Assembly (NCBI GenBank): GCA_018398765.1
Contig: JAHBMJ010001951.1
Coordinates: 2,501 to 19,826 of the forward strand
DNA length: 17,326 bases
DNA from: Chromera velia
Lineage: Eukaryota > Sar > Chromeraceae
Direction of reading: 5' to 3'
The notes below the pieces were generated by a model that worked only from the letters and a program-made list of their open reading frames with translations, was not told the DNA's origin and searched no databases. Made by a program: the position numbers and the translations under genes. Positions 9,101-16,768 of the stretch are shown here, piece after piece (positions within the stretch are counted from its first letter, which is position 1; every line of letters starts with the position of its first letter).

Positions 9101-11605
9101 AAGAAAGTAAGGAGGTACAGTGTGACTCTTCACACTCTTTTTTGTTCCTTTTTACTCCCTCCATGAGTCTGCATGCAAGATTTATTTGTCAATTTTTTCT
9201 TCCACCACTTTTTGCAGAATGGGTACGACTCGGTGGCTTGGAATTCCTTCGGCATCCTGTACGCGTATGGGGGAGGGGATTACTACAACACAGCTCTGAC
9301 TTCGTTGGTCTCAATCCTATTGTGGATTGTTGCCTGTGAGATGATGCTGGTGTCTGAGGATACAGCGGCCATGCTGGGGGGGGTGAAGATGTTGGGGGCG
9401 GAGTTCATCAAGTACATGGCCTTCGTGGTTAGTGTGCTTCTTCTTTGAAATGTTGTCCAGGGAGGAAAAGGACTGAAAAGTTCTTTTGGCTTTTGTTCAT
9501 GGTCTCAGGTCTAGTGAAGGAAGGCTTCTGCCATCTCTTTGTTGCTTTTTGTTCGCTCGTGGTTTGTTGCTCGCGGTGGAAAAAAATAATGGAGCTTCTC
9601 TCCCTCTCGCTATTTCTCTTCCCGTTCCATCAATGAAACTCCTCAGATGGGCTTGAAGGGAGTTTTCTTTGCTTGCACCTCTTTCTTCTTTGAAAATGCC
9701 TTTGCAGTTCCTTGTGACTTTGGGGTTTGCTTCTGCTCTAGCGAATGTCGCTGTAGAGACCCCTGAGTTCGCTACATTCGAAGATTCCTTCCAAACTCTC
9801 ATCTCGGCCTTCGCAGGCGCATGGGAACCGTCTATGAGTCATCGGTGGGTGGATTGGTTGATGAGGGTCTTTGCACACTGAAGACATATGTGCATTCGTT
9901 GGGTATCTTGACACTTTTCAGGCCGTGGCATTTGATATGTTACTTTCTTCTTTCTGATCGAAGCCGCAGTCCCTCAGGAAGAATCAGCCCTATCGTATTT
10001 TACTGAGAGAAACCCTTTCAGGGAATAAAGCAGGAATCCGGTAACCAGATAGCCGAATCTGTACTTGAGGAAAGGTCATGTTCGTTTGTGCAGGCACTAC
10101 CCGAACCACACTGGACGCCCTACTGTGGAGCTCCTCATTGTCTTCTACAAGATCATCTCGACCCTGATCTTCGCACAGTCCCTTCTGGCGATCATGATAG
10201 TCGTCTGGCAGATCAACGCCGAGACTTCGAGGGACAAGGCCAGACTGGCGAGGGCAGAGCTGGTCGTGGAGGTGGATTCCATGCTCTCGACAGAATTCCT
10301 CAACAATGTACGTGCATGTCTTTCGTGTCTCTGCATGGCTGCTTGTTTCTCTCGATTGAACGATGAGTGAGTGTTACGTGGGTGAGTGCCCTCATCGCCG
10401 CTGACAAGCACGTTCCTTTCCATGTTTACAAGGGGAAAGAAGCTGAAGGAGTGGGGAGGATAACTTTCGTAAATTTTTCCCTTTTCTCTGTCTTGTCTAT
10501 TTTTTCCGTCGAGCCTTGTTTTTCTCCCTTGCGCACATTCGAGTGACTTTCCTTATTGCACTGCTCTCCGCTGTGTTATTCCATTTTCCAAGGCTCCTTC
10601 GACACCCTCCTCATATCTTTCTGCTCTCATTGTTCCTGCAGGTGGTGGACGGTCTAAAATTCGACCAACAGCTTTTTTTGGACGATGACCGGACGAGAGG
10701 CCCGTCAGGGGGAGTGGAGGCGTGGGTGGAGGACTCGAATTTCAAAATTCCTGGACTGGAGGAGAGACACGGAAGGGCCTCGAGACTTGAAGTCTTCGAC
10801 TCTGAGCTGGGACCTGAAGTGAGTACGTCAACTGACTTGCTTCTCAATTGTTCAGCCTGCATGGCAGTTGTGCCAGGGATGCGCGTGCTTTGCGACTGCG
10901 AAAGTGTGCATGAACATCCTCATGATCCCCCAAATTGCGTGCAGGCGCCCTGGCCAGAGGAGGAGCGAAAGGGGCACGGAGGAGAAGGAGGCGCAGGAGG
11001 AGACGGCCTTGCGGGGGGAATAGAAGACGCAGATCGCGAAATCAAAAACATGAGAGGCCCTGCGACCAAAGTTGTGCGATTTGTCCGTCGATTCATCTTC
11101 TCCTTCTTTCTTCAACCGTTCTACTTGGGATGATTGACCAGTCTTCTTTTCCTACTTGCCGCTTTGTCCTGTCATCTCTGATGTACTCTTTCTGTTCGGA
11201 ATGACTGTCCAGATGAAGGCCCTGACTGACGTCGATCCCTTCCATGCAAGTCTGTGGTCCGGTCCAGTGATCCACTGCACCACGGAAGACCATTTGAGTT
11301 ATACGGACACACATGCTTGGGAAGCACACTTTTTTCTCGGCGCATCAAGTGCACGTACACTTATGAGGAAAGTCTTTCATCAGATGTTTGCAATGGCTGA
11401 TCATTTTGTCCTCTGCTCTCTGCTGACTCTCTTCATCCATGATCGATGCAATTGATTGACTTTGCGTGTCGGTCTGTGCATGCATGTATCTCCGTGCGTG
11501 CAGCTGAAGCGAATCGCAGAAAAACTGCATCAGGAGGGGGGGGCAGGGCTGAAGGAGGTAGAATCTCTGTCCTCAAGGGGGTCTGCCATATCGAACCGTA
11601 TGTGA
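516..11605 (+). CDS. Triple-globin / TRP-like cation channel fusion protein (about 1,470 aa, 23 exons)
   Basis: Model: join 516-735, 880-1376, 1775-1927 (uncertain), 2286-2335, 2642-2846, 3125-3346, 3551-3762, 4038-4128, 4301-4999, 5328-5471, 5821-5993, 6157-6260, 6634-6755, 7027-7168, 7467-7558, 8008-8253, 8701-8754, 9218-9427, 9708-9844, 10094-10307, 10642-10818, 10945-11082, 11504-11605. Every junction has GT..AG borders and keeps frame; split codons rebuild cleanly, for example Trp at 3762/4038 and Gly at 6260/6634. Order in the protein: N-terminal low-complexity region, globin 1, globin 2 (His lost), coiled-coil linker, globin 3, helical pre-channel module, six membrane helices with a pore loop, post-TM6 helix, charged tail. 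Globin and TRP-like assignments rest on motifs read by eye. Role (inference): a ligand- or redox-gated cation channel in a membrane, with globins on the cytosolic side. Internal exons from 2286 to 10307 are firm; the start, exon 3 and the last exon are less sure. Confidence 0.8.
576..581 (+). promoter_or_regulatory. TATAAA-like element just before ATG 582
   Basis: TATAAA lies directly ahead of ATG 582 and about 70 bases before ATG 645. If it is a working TATA box, the transcript would begin near 605 and ATG 645 (MAESEEEED) would be the start. It could equally be chance within the coding exon. Confidence 0.25.
1775..2006 (+). other. Exon 3 region, boundaries uncertain (linker and possible start of globin 1)
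   Basis: A CCTCCCTGCAG acceptor opens an exon at 1775 in phase 0, matching exon 2. Model A ends it at 1927 (donor GTGAAG) and joins exon 4 directly in phase 0. Model B ends it at 1901 (stronger donor GTAAGA) and adds a micro-exon from 1963 (acceptor TGTTTCAG) to 1985 (GTGGGA) or 2006 (GTGCAA). Both versions of B also restore phase 0. The 1963-1985 version places VVKSAFI before YDIL, which resembles the end of a globin B helix better than model A does. No domain is visible in the rest of the exon. Confidence 0.4.
2286..3202 (+). other. Globin-like domain 1, proximal His present (residues about 291-400)
   Basis: Encoded by exons 2286-2335, 2642-2846 and the start of 3125-3346. The B/C region is YDILTKTLPDPALVTKR, followed by an amphipathic E-helix segment. 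The stretch VALRHVHYGID has the R/K-H-V-x-x-G pattern of the F helix in bacterial-type and flavohaemoglobin-type globins, so His 344 (codon 2751-2753) is the likely haem ligand. The G/H region follows as LEQILGDQW and then ESAWSEAFELSSKTLMERM, matching the usual Gly-[DE]-x-W ... AW pattern. The A helix and most of B are not clearly visible and may lie in the uncertain exon 3. Haem binding is inferred. Confidence 0.75.
2411..2504 (+). repeat. Intronic pyrimidine repeats: CCTT/CCTC tract and (TGTC)7
   Basis: The 306-nt intron 2336-2641 holds a CCTTCCCTCC-type tract at about 2411-2437 and a perfect (TGTC)7 at 2477-2504. It is intronic by the flanking splice model, and nothing suggests coding. 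Confidence 0.85.
3203..4128 (+). other. Globin-like domain 2, proximal His apparently lost (residues about 401-550)
   Basis: Encoded by the rest of exon 3125-3346, by 3551-3762, and by 4038-4128. An A/B-like helix contains IREGWDTASKQLGVQAM. The E-helix segment LAKGVVALLGHLVDAVFD follows. Where the F helix should carry R-H-V there is RGVTEGLLIPYEEIF, so the His position looks like Thr-Glu-Gly (Glu codon 3644-3646). The G/H end is GRWTAEHEEAWTWLWGRAVEE, a typical globin H-helix entry, and its first Trp is rebuilt across the 3762/4038 splice. The fold is supported, but haem binding through His is doubtful. It may be a structural or protein-interaction globin, as in other multi-domain globins with degenerate copies. 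Confidence 0.65.
3946..3966 (+). repeat. (TC)n microsatellite in intron
   Basis: About ten TC units within the intron 3763-4037, upstream of the GCCTGCAG acceptor of the exon that closes globin 2. Confidence 0.85.
4301..4777 (+). other. Charged linker with predicted coiled coil (residues about 551-709)
   Basis: First two thirds of the largest exon (4301-4999). It begins ALEAWAVVERILMREVQG, which could be an extra helix after globin 2. It then becomes strongly hydrophilic, with E-, K-, R- and S-rich stretches and an acidic EDDDD cluster. It ends in a continuous Lys/Glu helix before globin 3. The acceptor is at 4299-4300. An acceptor at 4265-4266 was excluded because it puts TGA in frame after 13 codons. 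This is probably a flexible spacer that lets globins 1-2 move relative to globin 3 and the channel (inference). Confidence 0.7.
5160..5242 (+). repeat. Degenerate AATG / ATGG tetranucleotide tract in intron
   Basis: Runs of GAATGAATG, then GCATGCATGGATGGATGG, in the 328-nt intron 5000-5327. The minus-strand His/Ser-rich ORFs over this stretch are by-products of the repeat. Confidence 0.8.
5719..5769 (+). repeat. Compound microsatellite (GT)n(GA)n
   Basis: About 14 GT units followed by about 11 GA units, ending about 50 nt before the acceptor at 5819-5820 in the 349-nt intron 5472-5820. Confidence 0.9.
5914..7525 (+). other. Helical pre-channel module between globin 3 and TM1 (residues about 863-1031)
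   Basis: Spread over exons 5821-5993, 6157-6260, 6634-6755, 7027-7168 and 7467-7558. Landmarks in order are SPIYWMIEAGFSDLASILMR (ankyrin-like helix pair in style, but not a clear ankyrin repeat), ALRCNKSGFYCGREELWVTH, ALLPTLCTHAGDLVYTLLDG, RRVVFYLKELWGD, and HPVVDRLVNLKWDLYAKRRY immediately before TM1. The last motif recalls the pre-S1 helix of TRP-type channels. I recall similar HPxV...LKW stretches ahead of channel domains in predicted algal and dinoflagellate proteins, from memory and unchecked. Exon junction 6260/6634 rebuilds the Gly of YCGREEL, which supports the splice choice. No named domain is assigned. Confidence 0.65.
6092..6153 (+). repeat. Compound microsatellite (TC)n(GT)n abutting a 3' splice site
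   Basis: TC units from 6092 to 6118 and GT units from 6119 to 6153 run directly into the acceptor GCAG at 6153-6156. They make up over a third of the 163-nt intron 5994-6156. The TC part probably serves as the polypyrimidine tract (inference). Confidence 0.9.
7526..10307 (+). other. TRP-like six-transmembrane channel core with pore loop (residues about 1032-1329)
   Basis: Exons 7467-7558 (end), 8008-8253, 8701-8754, 9218-9427, 9708-9844 and 10094-10307. TM1 crosses the 7558/8008 junction (YLQVQCLHFAQ then ILSFSIGYIWAVY). TM2 is FSMVFRAVSYVMPVVSISVFF. TM3 crosses 8253/8701 (RLISSFIQ then VALALWDIY). TM4 is TALTSLVSILLWIVACEMML, with no Arg or Lys, so there is no classical voltage sensor. TM5 crosses 9427/9708 (FIKYMAFV then FLVTLGFASAL). 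The pore helix and filter are FEDSFQTLISAFAGAWEP, with Trp-Glu at the filter position. TM6 is ELLIVFYKIISTLIFAQSLL, extended to about residue 1296. A helix with KARLARAELVVEVDSM follows, like the post-S6 helix of TRP channels. Most similar in layout to TRPV/TRPA/polycystin families. Cation conduction is inferred; ion selectivity cannot be read. Confidence 0.75.
7635..7713 (+). repeat. 35-bp tandem duplication, 2.3 copies, in intron
   Basis: Copy 1 is 7635-7669 and copy 2 is 7670-7704, identical by eye, with a partial third copy CGATCGAGG at 7705-7713. Each begins CGATCGAGGACCGG. It lies in the 449-nt intron 7559-8007, which also has a (TTGTC)4 at 7775-7794. Confidence 0.9.
10642..11605 (+). 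other. Charged cytosolic C-terminal tail (residues about 1330-1467)
   Basis: Exon 10642-10818 encodes an acidic stretch with FLDDD and ends at GTGAGT. Exon 10945 onward is Glu/Gly-rich and reads through DREIKNMRGPATKVVRF to donor GTCCGT at 11083. Exon 11504-11605 encodes LKRIAEKLHQEGGAGLKE and stops at TGA 11603-11605. The junction VVRF/LKRIAEKL makes an amphipathic helix suited to oligomer formation (inference). Alternatives: no splice at 11083, giving a stop at 11131-11133; an extra 18-nt micro-exon 11213-11230 encoding MKALTD; or a GTATGT donor at 11598 leading to a later last exon at 12123 or 12293. Both of those last exons keep an open frame to a nearby stop. Confidence 0.5.
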
Positions 11606-12125
11606 GGGGGGGGTGCATTGACTTCCCAGTCCCTGATCTCATCTGATCTTATCTTGTCTGGTCTGGTGTGTTTGTTTGGAGGCAGAGGAACGGGTTCAAA
11701 GGAAGGCGTGCATGAATAAGTGAGTGAAAGAAAGAAATCGCTGTTAATTGCTGAGTTGCCATGCATGAAACTGACCCCCCGGGTGACCGACCATACATAG
11801 GTGCATTACTTCATTTTTGTCTTCACTTGTCCGCACCCCCCTTCCTTTCTTCTTCCCTCCATGTCCCCTCTTGATGGCCTCTGTTGGGTCCATCCACCTT
11901 CTCCTTTGATCTTCTCTTTCTCTGCTTTAGTTCCCTGGGAATTGCACCACTCGGTCATTTCCTCGATTGTTGCTTGATGAGATGAACTGTTGTTCAAGTT
12001 GAACGTGTTCGAGTCGACAGCTTTTCTTTGATCAGCTGGATGGAGTTTTGGATCTACTGAAGCAGCAGACATGCATGTTTCCTTAATTCCCTCCCCAGTC
12101 TCCGTCCCTCCCGATCATGCAGGAC

Positions 12126-12174
12126 TTCCTTCCTTCCTTCCGGATATGAAATCTGAAAGGAACGAAGGAAGGAA
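12126..12174. repeat. Imperfect hairpin, 16-bp arms
   Basis: (TTCC)4 at 12126-12141 pairs with 12159-12174 (GGAACGAAGGAAGGAA) at 15 of 16 positions, around a 17-nt loop. It lies in the presumed 3' flank. It could fold in RNA or simply reflect a tetranucleotide repeat and its inverted copy. Confidence 0.7.
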
Positions 12175-12685
12175 ACAGAGGAAAGAGTGAACCAACCCCA
12201 TGATGCATGGAGAGAGCGCTTCTTCTTCGTGCCCAAAGGTTTTTCTGTGAGGGGGAGTTTAGAATCTGTATATGCATTCTTTCACATTGCAGAAGCAAGA
12301 GGAGAATCGATCAAAATATGAAATGCACCGCATATGTGGCGGGGACGCAGAAGTGCGATCCGTCAAAGATCAGGGGGAATGTAACGCACCAAGAAACGGA
12401 AAACGTCCACAGAGGTGCCCTCCATGTATGTCACAGATCTCCAGTCAGACACGGACAATAAAGAGAAAAGAACTGCTGCCGGTGGAGCGCCAGACAACAT
12501 GCATGGCTCAACGGAGATGTCTGCACAAGCAGAGTCGATAGAAAATGAATCTTCTATTTCTCTGCACATTCTTGGTTGTCCTGTTTTTTTGAACGATGCC
12601 ACCCCCAGTCTGTATCCAAAATCCGGTCAGGCAAAAACTGCGATATTGGTGCAGGCAGAAGTATACTTATTGAATGCATGCGCGG

Positions 12686-12691
12686 AATAAA
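12686..12691 (+). terminator. AATAAA, candidate polyadenylation signal
   Basis: AATAAA after a TGCATGCGCGG stretch, about 1.1 kb past the proposed stop. Use of this hexamer in the organism is unknown. Another AATAAA at 12458-12463 is possible too. Confidence 0.25.
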
Positions 12692-12700
12692 ATGGAATTG

Positions 12701-13749
12701 CTCTTTCGTCCCTGCATGTGCAGAAAATGTTGCTGTAGAAGCTAGATTGTAGAATAGAATGTTGGGGCAATGCCATAAGGTCCTGGAAGGGAAAAGTCAT
12801 ACGATGAATTCCGACTCCATTGCCAATACAAGTGCTCTTGTTTTCGCTCCCTTGCCCCTGTGCTGCTTCCACTTCGCATTTCCTTCTTACACAATTTGGC
12901 CCGTCGGTTTGGAGTTTTAGTCAAGTGGTTGGAGGTCTACTTGTCCCTGTGCATCAAACCCAACTTGATCGAGGAGTTGAATACGGTTGATTGTTTATTC
13001 GCTTTCGTGGCTGTCGTCATTCCTCCTCTCTCGTCATGGTAGCGGGGGAAATGAAGGAGAACCGCCCAACCTTGGTCTCTGATGCCAATGCCTTGCAGAA
13101 GCTGTGGAGCTTTTTGCTGACTGCGCACATGGTGAAGGAGGGGTCTTTTAATTGAAAAGGCGATGTGCCCACTGCAAGTCTGGAGATTCCTTCTGTCCTT
13201 TTTGCATGCATGCATGACGCATACAAGTGCAGGTGGGCGCATGCGAGTGAGCGTGAGAGGGGAGAGGAATCACAAAAACAAGAAGAGACAGAAAGAAGAA
13301 AATTTTGAAAAATAAAAAAACAAAGAAAAAAATAAATTAAGAAATGGGAAAGGGCAGAGAAAGTATTTTGACGTTGAAGGAGTGAAAAGTAGAGTCTCAC
13401 CTCTCTCGAGATTCCTCCAGTGGAATCCTATGGGCCCTCCCATGTCGATCCTCTAGCCTGTTTAGAGGACTCCTTAAACTGCTATACTCCCGAATTCCTG
13501 GCCCTCTCCTATTAGAGGACCACAGCGAATACGTTGACCTAACGTACTCGTCTAGACCGATACAGATAGACAGAAATAATTATCTGATCAGTCTTTTCAC
13601 CAGACAGAAAATCTATGAACCCCCACAGTCCACAGAAAGCTCCTGCTGGTGGCCTCGTGCAATACTCAGAGCACAAAAGAACCACAGAGACACATAGGGC
13701 ACAGTACAGTTCCTACACATGAAACTCTGTCAATCCCTAGGTCAAGTCT
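12701..13749. other. Intergenic sequence, no gene seen
   Basis: ORFs are short and lack exon-like composition or splice-linked neighbours. An A-rich stretch lies at about 13296-13345. Two small hairpins, CCTCTA/TAGAGG at 13450-13468 and CCTCT/AGAGG at 13503-13518, share the sequence TTAGAGGAC. Confidence 0.5.
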
Positions 13750-13755
13750 CTTGCT

Positions 13756-13822
13756 CAGACAGACGGTAACTACCGTGCACGTCTGTCTGACTGTCTGAAA
13801 ATTAATTTAACCGGAATTAATT
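13756..13822. repeat. Nested inverted repeats
   Basis: Arms CAGACAGACG (13756-13765) and CGTCTGTCTG (13780-13789) pair perfectly. Inside and overlapping them, ACGGTA-AC-TACCGT forms a second hairpin. Eleven bases on, AATTAATT (13800-13807) and AATTAATT (13815-13822) flank AACCGG. No ORF spans this block. Confidence 0.8.
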
Positions 13823-16524
13823 CTGAAGCTTCCGATGACATAACCACACCATCGTCCTAATTAAATCCTATGTGAAGGCTTAGAATACACACCACCACAG
13901 TGAGTGCCTCGGGTGTATTTTTTACGCCAAAGTGCATGCAGACCATACCATAGAACTCACAACATGCACACCTCTGTCGCAGGCGCCCCGCCACTCCATG
14001 TGGACGGGCCGCCGCGTGCGCGTCGCTCCTTTCTCTGGCTTGGGGCGAAGGGACGAATGGAAAGGCCGGGACCGGAATTCACCTTCCGTGAATCTGACCA
14101 GGAACGGGACCATCATTTTCTTTCACACACACCCTCCCGAGCCCCTGAGGAAAGACTATAGAGCACGTGGCACAACATACCCCCCTCTAACGAAGGGGAA
14201 TCGGGAAGCATAAGAAAAGACCTTTCTTTAATCACCCGGCTCCCCAATTTTCCTTTTCCTCTTTTTCCGACGCTCGACCATTGCCTGCCAGGCACTGCAA
14301 CTGGCGACTTAATGGGAGCGTCCTCCTTTTGACTAAAGGACCACTATATACAGGCAGGGTAATCCGCATATGCAAACAGGCAATTGCTGCAGGAAGCATC
14401 TGTGCAAACACAGATACAAGTCCTTGCAGCGAGAAGCACCGCTCCCCATCTGAGCAAGTTACAAAAATATGGCATCCCCCAAACTCAGTCTGCCCAAACG
14501 CTGCCCCACCACTATGGCCAGCAGCCCAGAACGTGCGCTTATTAGTTGGACGCAGCCACGCCGGGACGTGCCCCAAACATACCTAACTCGAAACGCCCAC
14601 ACGTTTAGAAGATATGCAGGGAAGGGATTGCCATAGGTCCTCCCCTTTCCCCACACCCGAAACGGAAACTGCTTTTCCTCCCAACCAACACAGCACAAAC
14701 ACAAAAGAATTACTCATGTATCATTTACCTCATCTCTTCTCATTCTTTTTTCTCATGTTCTCATGCGTTGTCCTCTACAGACGTCATTTATTATCCTTTA
14801 ACAAGTGAGAGCACACCGGGCTCACACGTTTGCACAGCAAACAGGGAATTGGAAACCAGCCGACCAGGCTGGAAGAAAAAGATAAAATGAAACCACACCG
14901 GGAAAGACAAAAGGAACAGCACAGAAAAACACAGGCCCCAAGCCCATGCTGTTTATGCTCATGAACGCATGGGACACACAGCCCATCTGCCTTCAGATGG
15001 AGCCCCATCCCACACGCAGAAGACCGATGATATCTAGCATGCAGGAGCCCGCGCTACCTGCAATGCTTCCTTCGCCGGACGGACCCTGCTCTGAACGTAC
15101 AAAAGAAATAAAAGACAGAAAGGCAAACAACACCACAAGCATTCCTCATGCAAATCAAAATGCAGTTCATTGGAAACCAAGAGCCTTTGACAGCCTTGGC
15201 AGGCCCTGCCCCTTGGTAAGGAGGCCCAATCTTACAGAACAGGCCTGTCAAAAGCAAAATCCTTACCACCTTCTCCCCCAATACTTCTTTTCCTTCTTTC
15301 ATACACTTATACACATGGTTTGTGTGGATGGCCCCCGCGACCACCACAAAGCGAAGGGAAAATGTTTTGCTTGCCTTACCTACCCTACTCTAGTTCGGGT
15401 CGGCCATGTGTTAGGCCCCCTAACGCCAACCGGCAGCTCAAGGAAAACATGACTGCAAAAGGTCTCTGCCTACATAGACAAGATGGGAAGGCCTTCCCTC
15501 CCAGCTCCTTTCCGTCTGTGAAAACGAATTTAAAACGGAAAACCTGAAGACGCCCACCTCTGGCTACTGCTCACCGGCCATACACACCCCTATGATACGA
15601 CGAGCTTCCCTGGACCGTGCGGAAATCCAAACAAAGAAGAAAGAGGGAGAAAAAACAAACATACAAAAACGAATTGCACTTCAAGGAAGGTGCCCCCGAG
15701 GCACCCCCTACCCCTTTACGCATGCCTTGCGGAAACAATTAAAACCACAGGAGAGCCACCACACACTCCCTTGACCTTCTGGGGAAAGGATTTCATAAAT
15801 ACAAACCAACAAAACCAAACATACCCGGACTTATACTCACCCCTAACCTGGCCTCCCACAGTGGAGGATAGGCTTCAGGCAGGATGAGATGCCGGCAGAG
15901 GAAAGGCATGCTCACAACACACTTGAGCTCTTATACTCACCCAAATGCCCCCTGCACTTAGATCAGGTCTCTCTTTCACGGCACTTATACATCCGAATGG
16001 GATAGTTCAATCATGAACGCAGGACGCCCTTGCAATCCTACTTAAGCGCTGTGCATAGAGAGAGAAGTGACGAAGAGATGAAAAGTTTCGGTGTATGCAC
16101 AGCGGTCTTTTCCCCTGCCTAAGCTACCACCTGCTAGACGTGATGCTCTCCGTGAGCACCCTCCCTCCTTTCTATCTATATTCTCCTATGGATTCACTCG
16201 GGGGTGATGCAAAGCCCTGACAGGGAGTGAAACGAAAGTACAGATCAAAACGCCGGTCAGGCAGCATGCAAACTCCATCACCGCAACGGATCACAGACAG
16301 GTAGCCAGGTCATAAACGGATACAAACTCATTCATGCCCCTCATGCCAGCTGACAGCGTTCTTTCAGGCTGCCTAACTAGTCTAGCCAGGCCTATTCTGC
16401 TCAAAACGGAGGAAGGAAAATCGTACAGGGATCGGACTGTTTGAGTGCTTTAGACACTCACCTTTGCCGCGAAAACAGCCCGTCTGTTTCCTGCGCATGG
16501 AACTCTTATGCAGACGGGCACCGG

Positions 16525-16706
16525 AATAGGGGTGTATCCTCCTATTAGGACACCGGGGGGGGGGAGGGGCATCCAAGCTTGCTCCGTTATGCCCGTAGAT
16601 AGCGGGATGGGCATCGGCCACTTCGCGCCTGATGTGCCAGACACCGCCCCCCCCAGCGTGTGCTACTACCGGCCCGTGCGAGAAGGGATACCCCCCCCCA
16701 GTGTCC
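16525..16706. repeat. G-run/C-run inverted repeat
   Basis: GGACACC plus a run of ten G (16548-16564) pairs with nine C plus AGTGTCC (16691-16706): 15 of 16 positions over 16548-16563, with 127 nt between. A small hairpin AATAGG/CCTATT (16525-16546) sits at the left edge. A related stretch, ACACC plus nine G plus CATCCA, recurs at 17015-17033. Confidence 0.65.
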
Positions 16707-16744
16707 ATGCGGAGTTGCCCACCAAGGCTGACGTTCAGCTTTTT

Positions 16745-16768
16745 AATGCATGCATGCATGCATGCATT
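16745..16768. repeat. Perfect 24-nt palindrome of TGCA repeats
   Basis: Five tandem TGCA units flanked by AA and TT form a self-complementary 24-mer, followed by a T-rich run. It is the longest of the many TGCATGCA occurrences in the window. Confidence 0.85.

Larger units (their letters stand above)
11606..12700 (+). other. 3' flank or 3' UTR, with possible alternative last exons
   Basis: No independent gene is supported. Two acceptor-led open stretches could end the channel gene if the donor GTATGT at 11598 is used. One starts at 12123 and reads a Lys/Arg/Glu-rich tail to TGA near 12186. The other starts at 12293 and stops at 12319-12321. The stretch 12293-12543 is also open in phase 0 but has no recognisable domain. 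The minus-strand ORF 11806-12072 is not convincing. Confidence 0.3.

Noticed and set aside
11806-12072. 88-codon minus-strand ORF with a protein-like charged composition
   Set aside because: No domain, no adjoining exon with matching phase, and it overlaps the presumed 3' flank of the + strand gene.
14946-15452. 168-codon plus-strand ORF
   Set aside because: No recognisable fold or motif, and it lies in an A/C-biased stretch where long open frames arise by chance.
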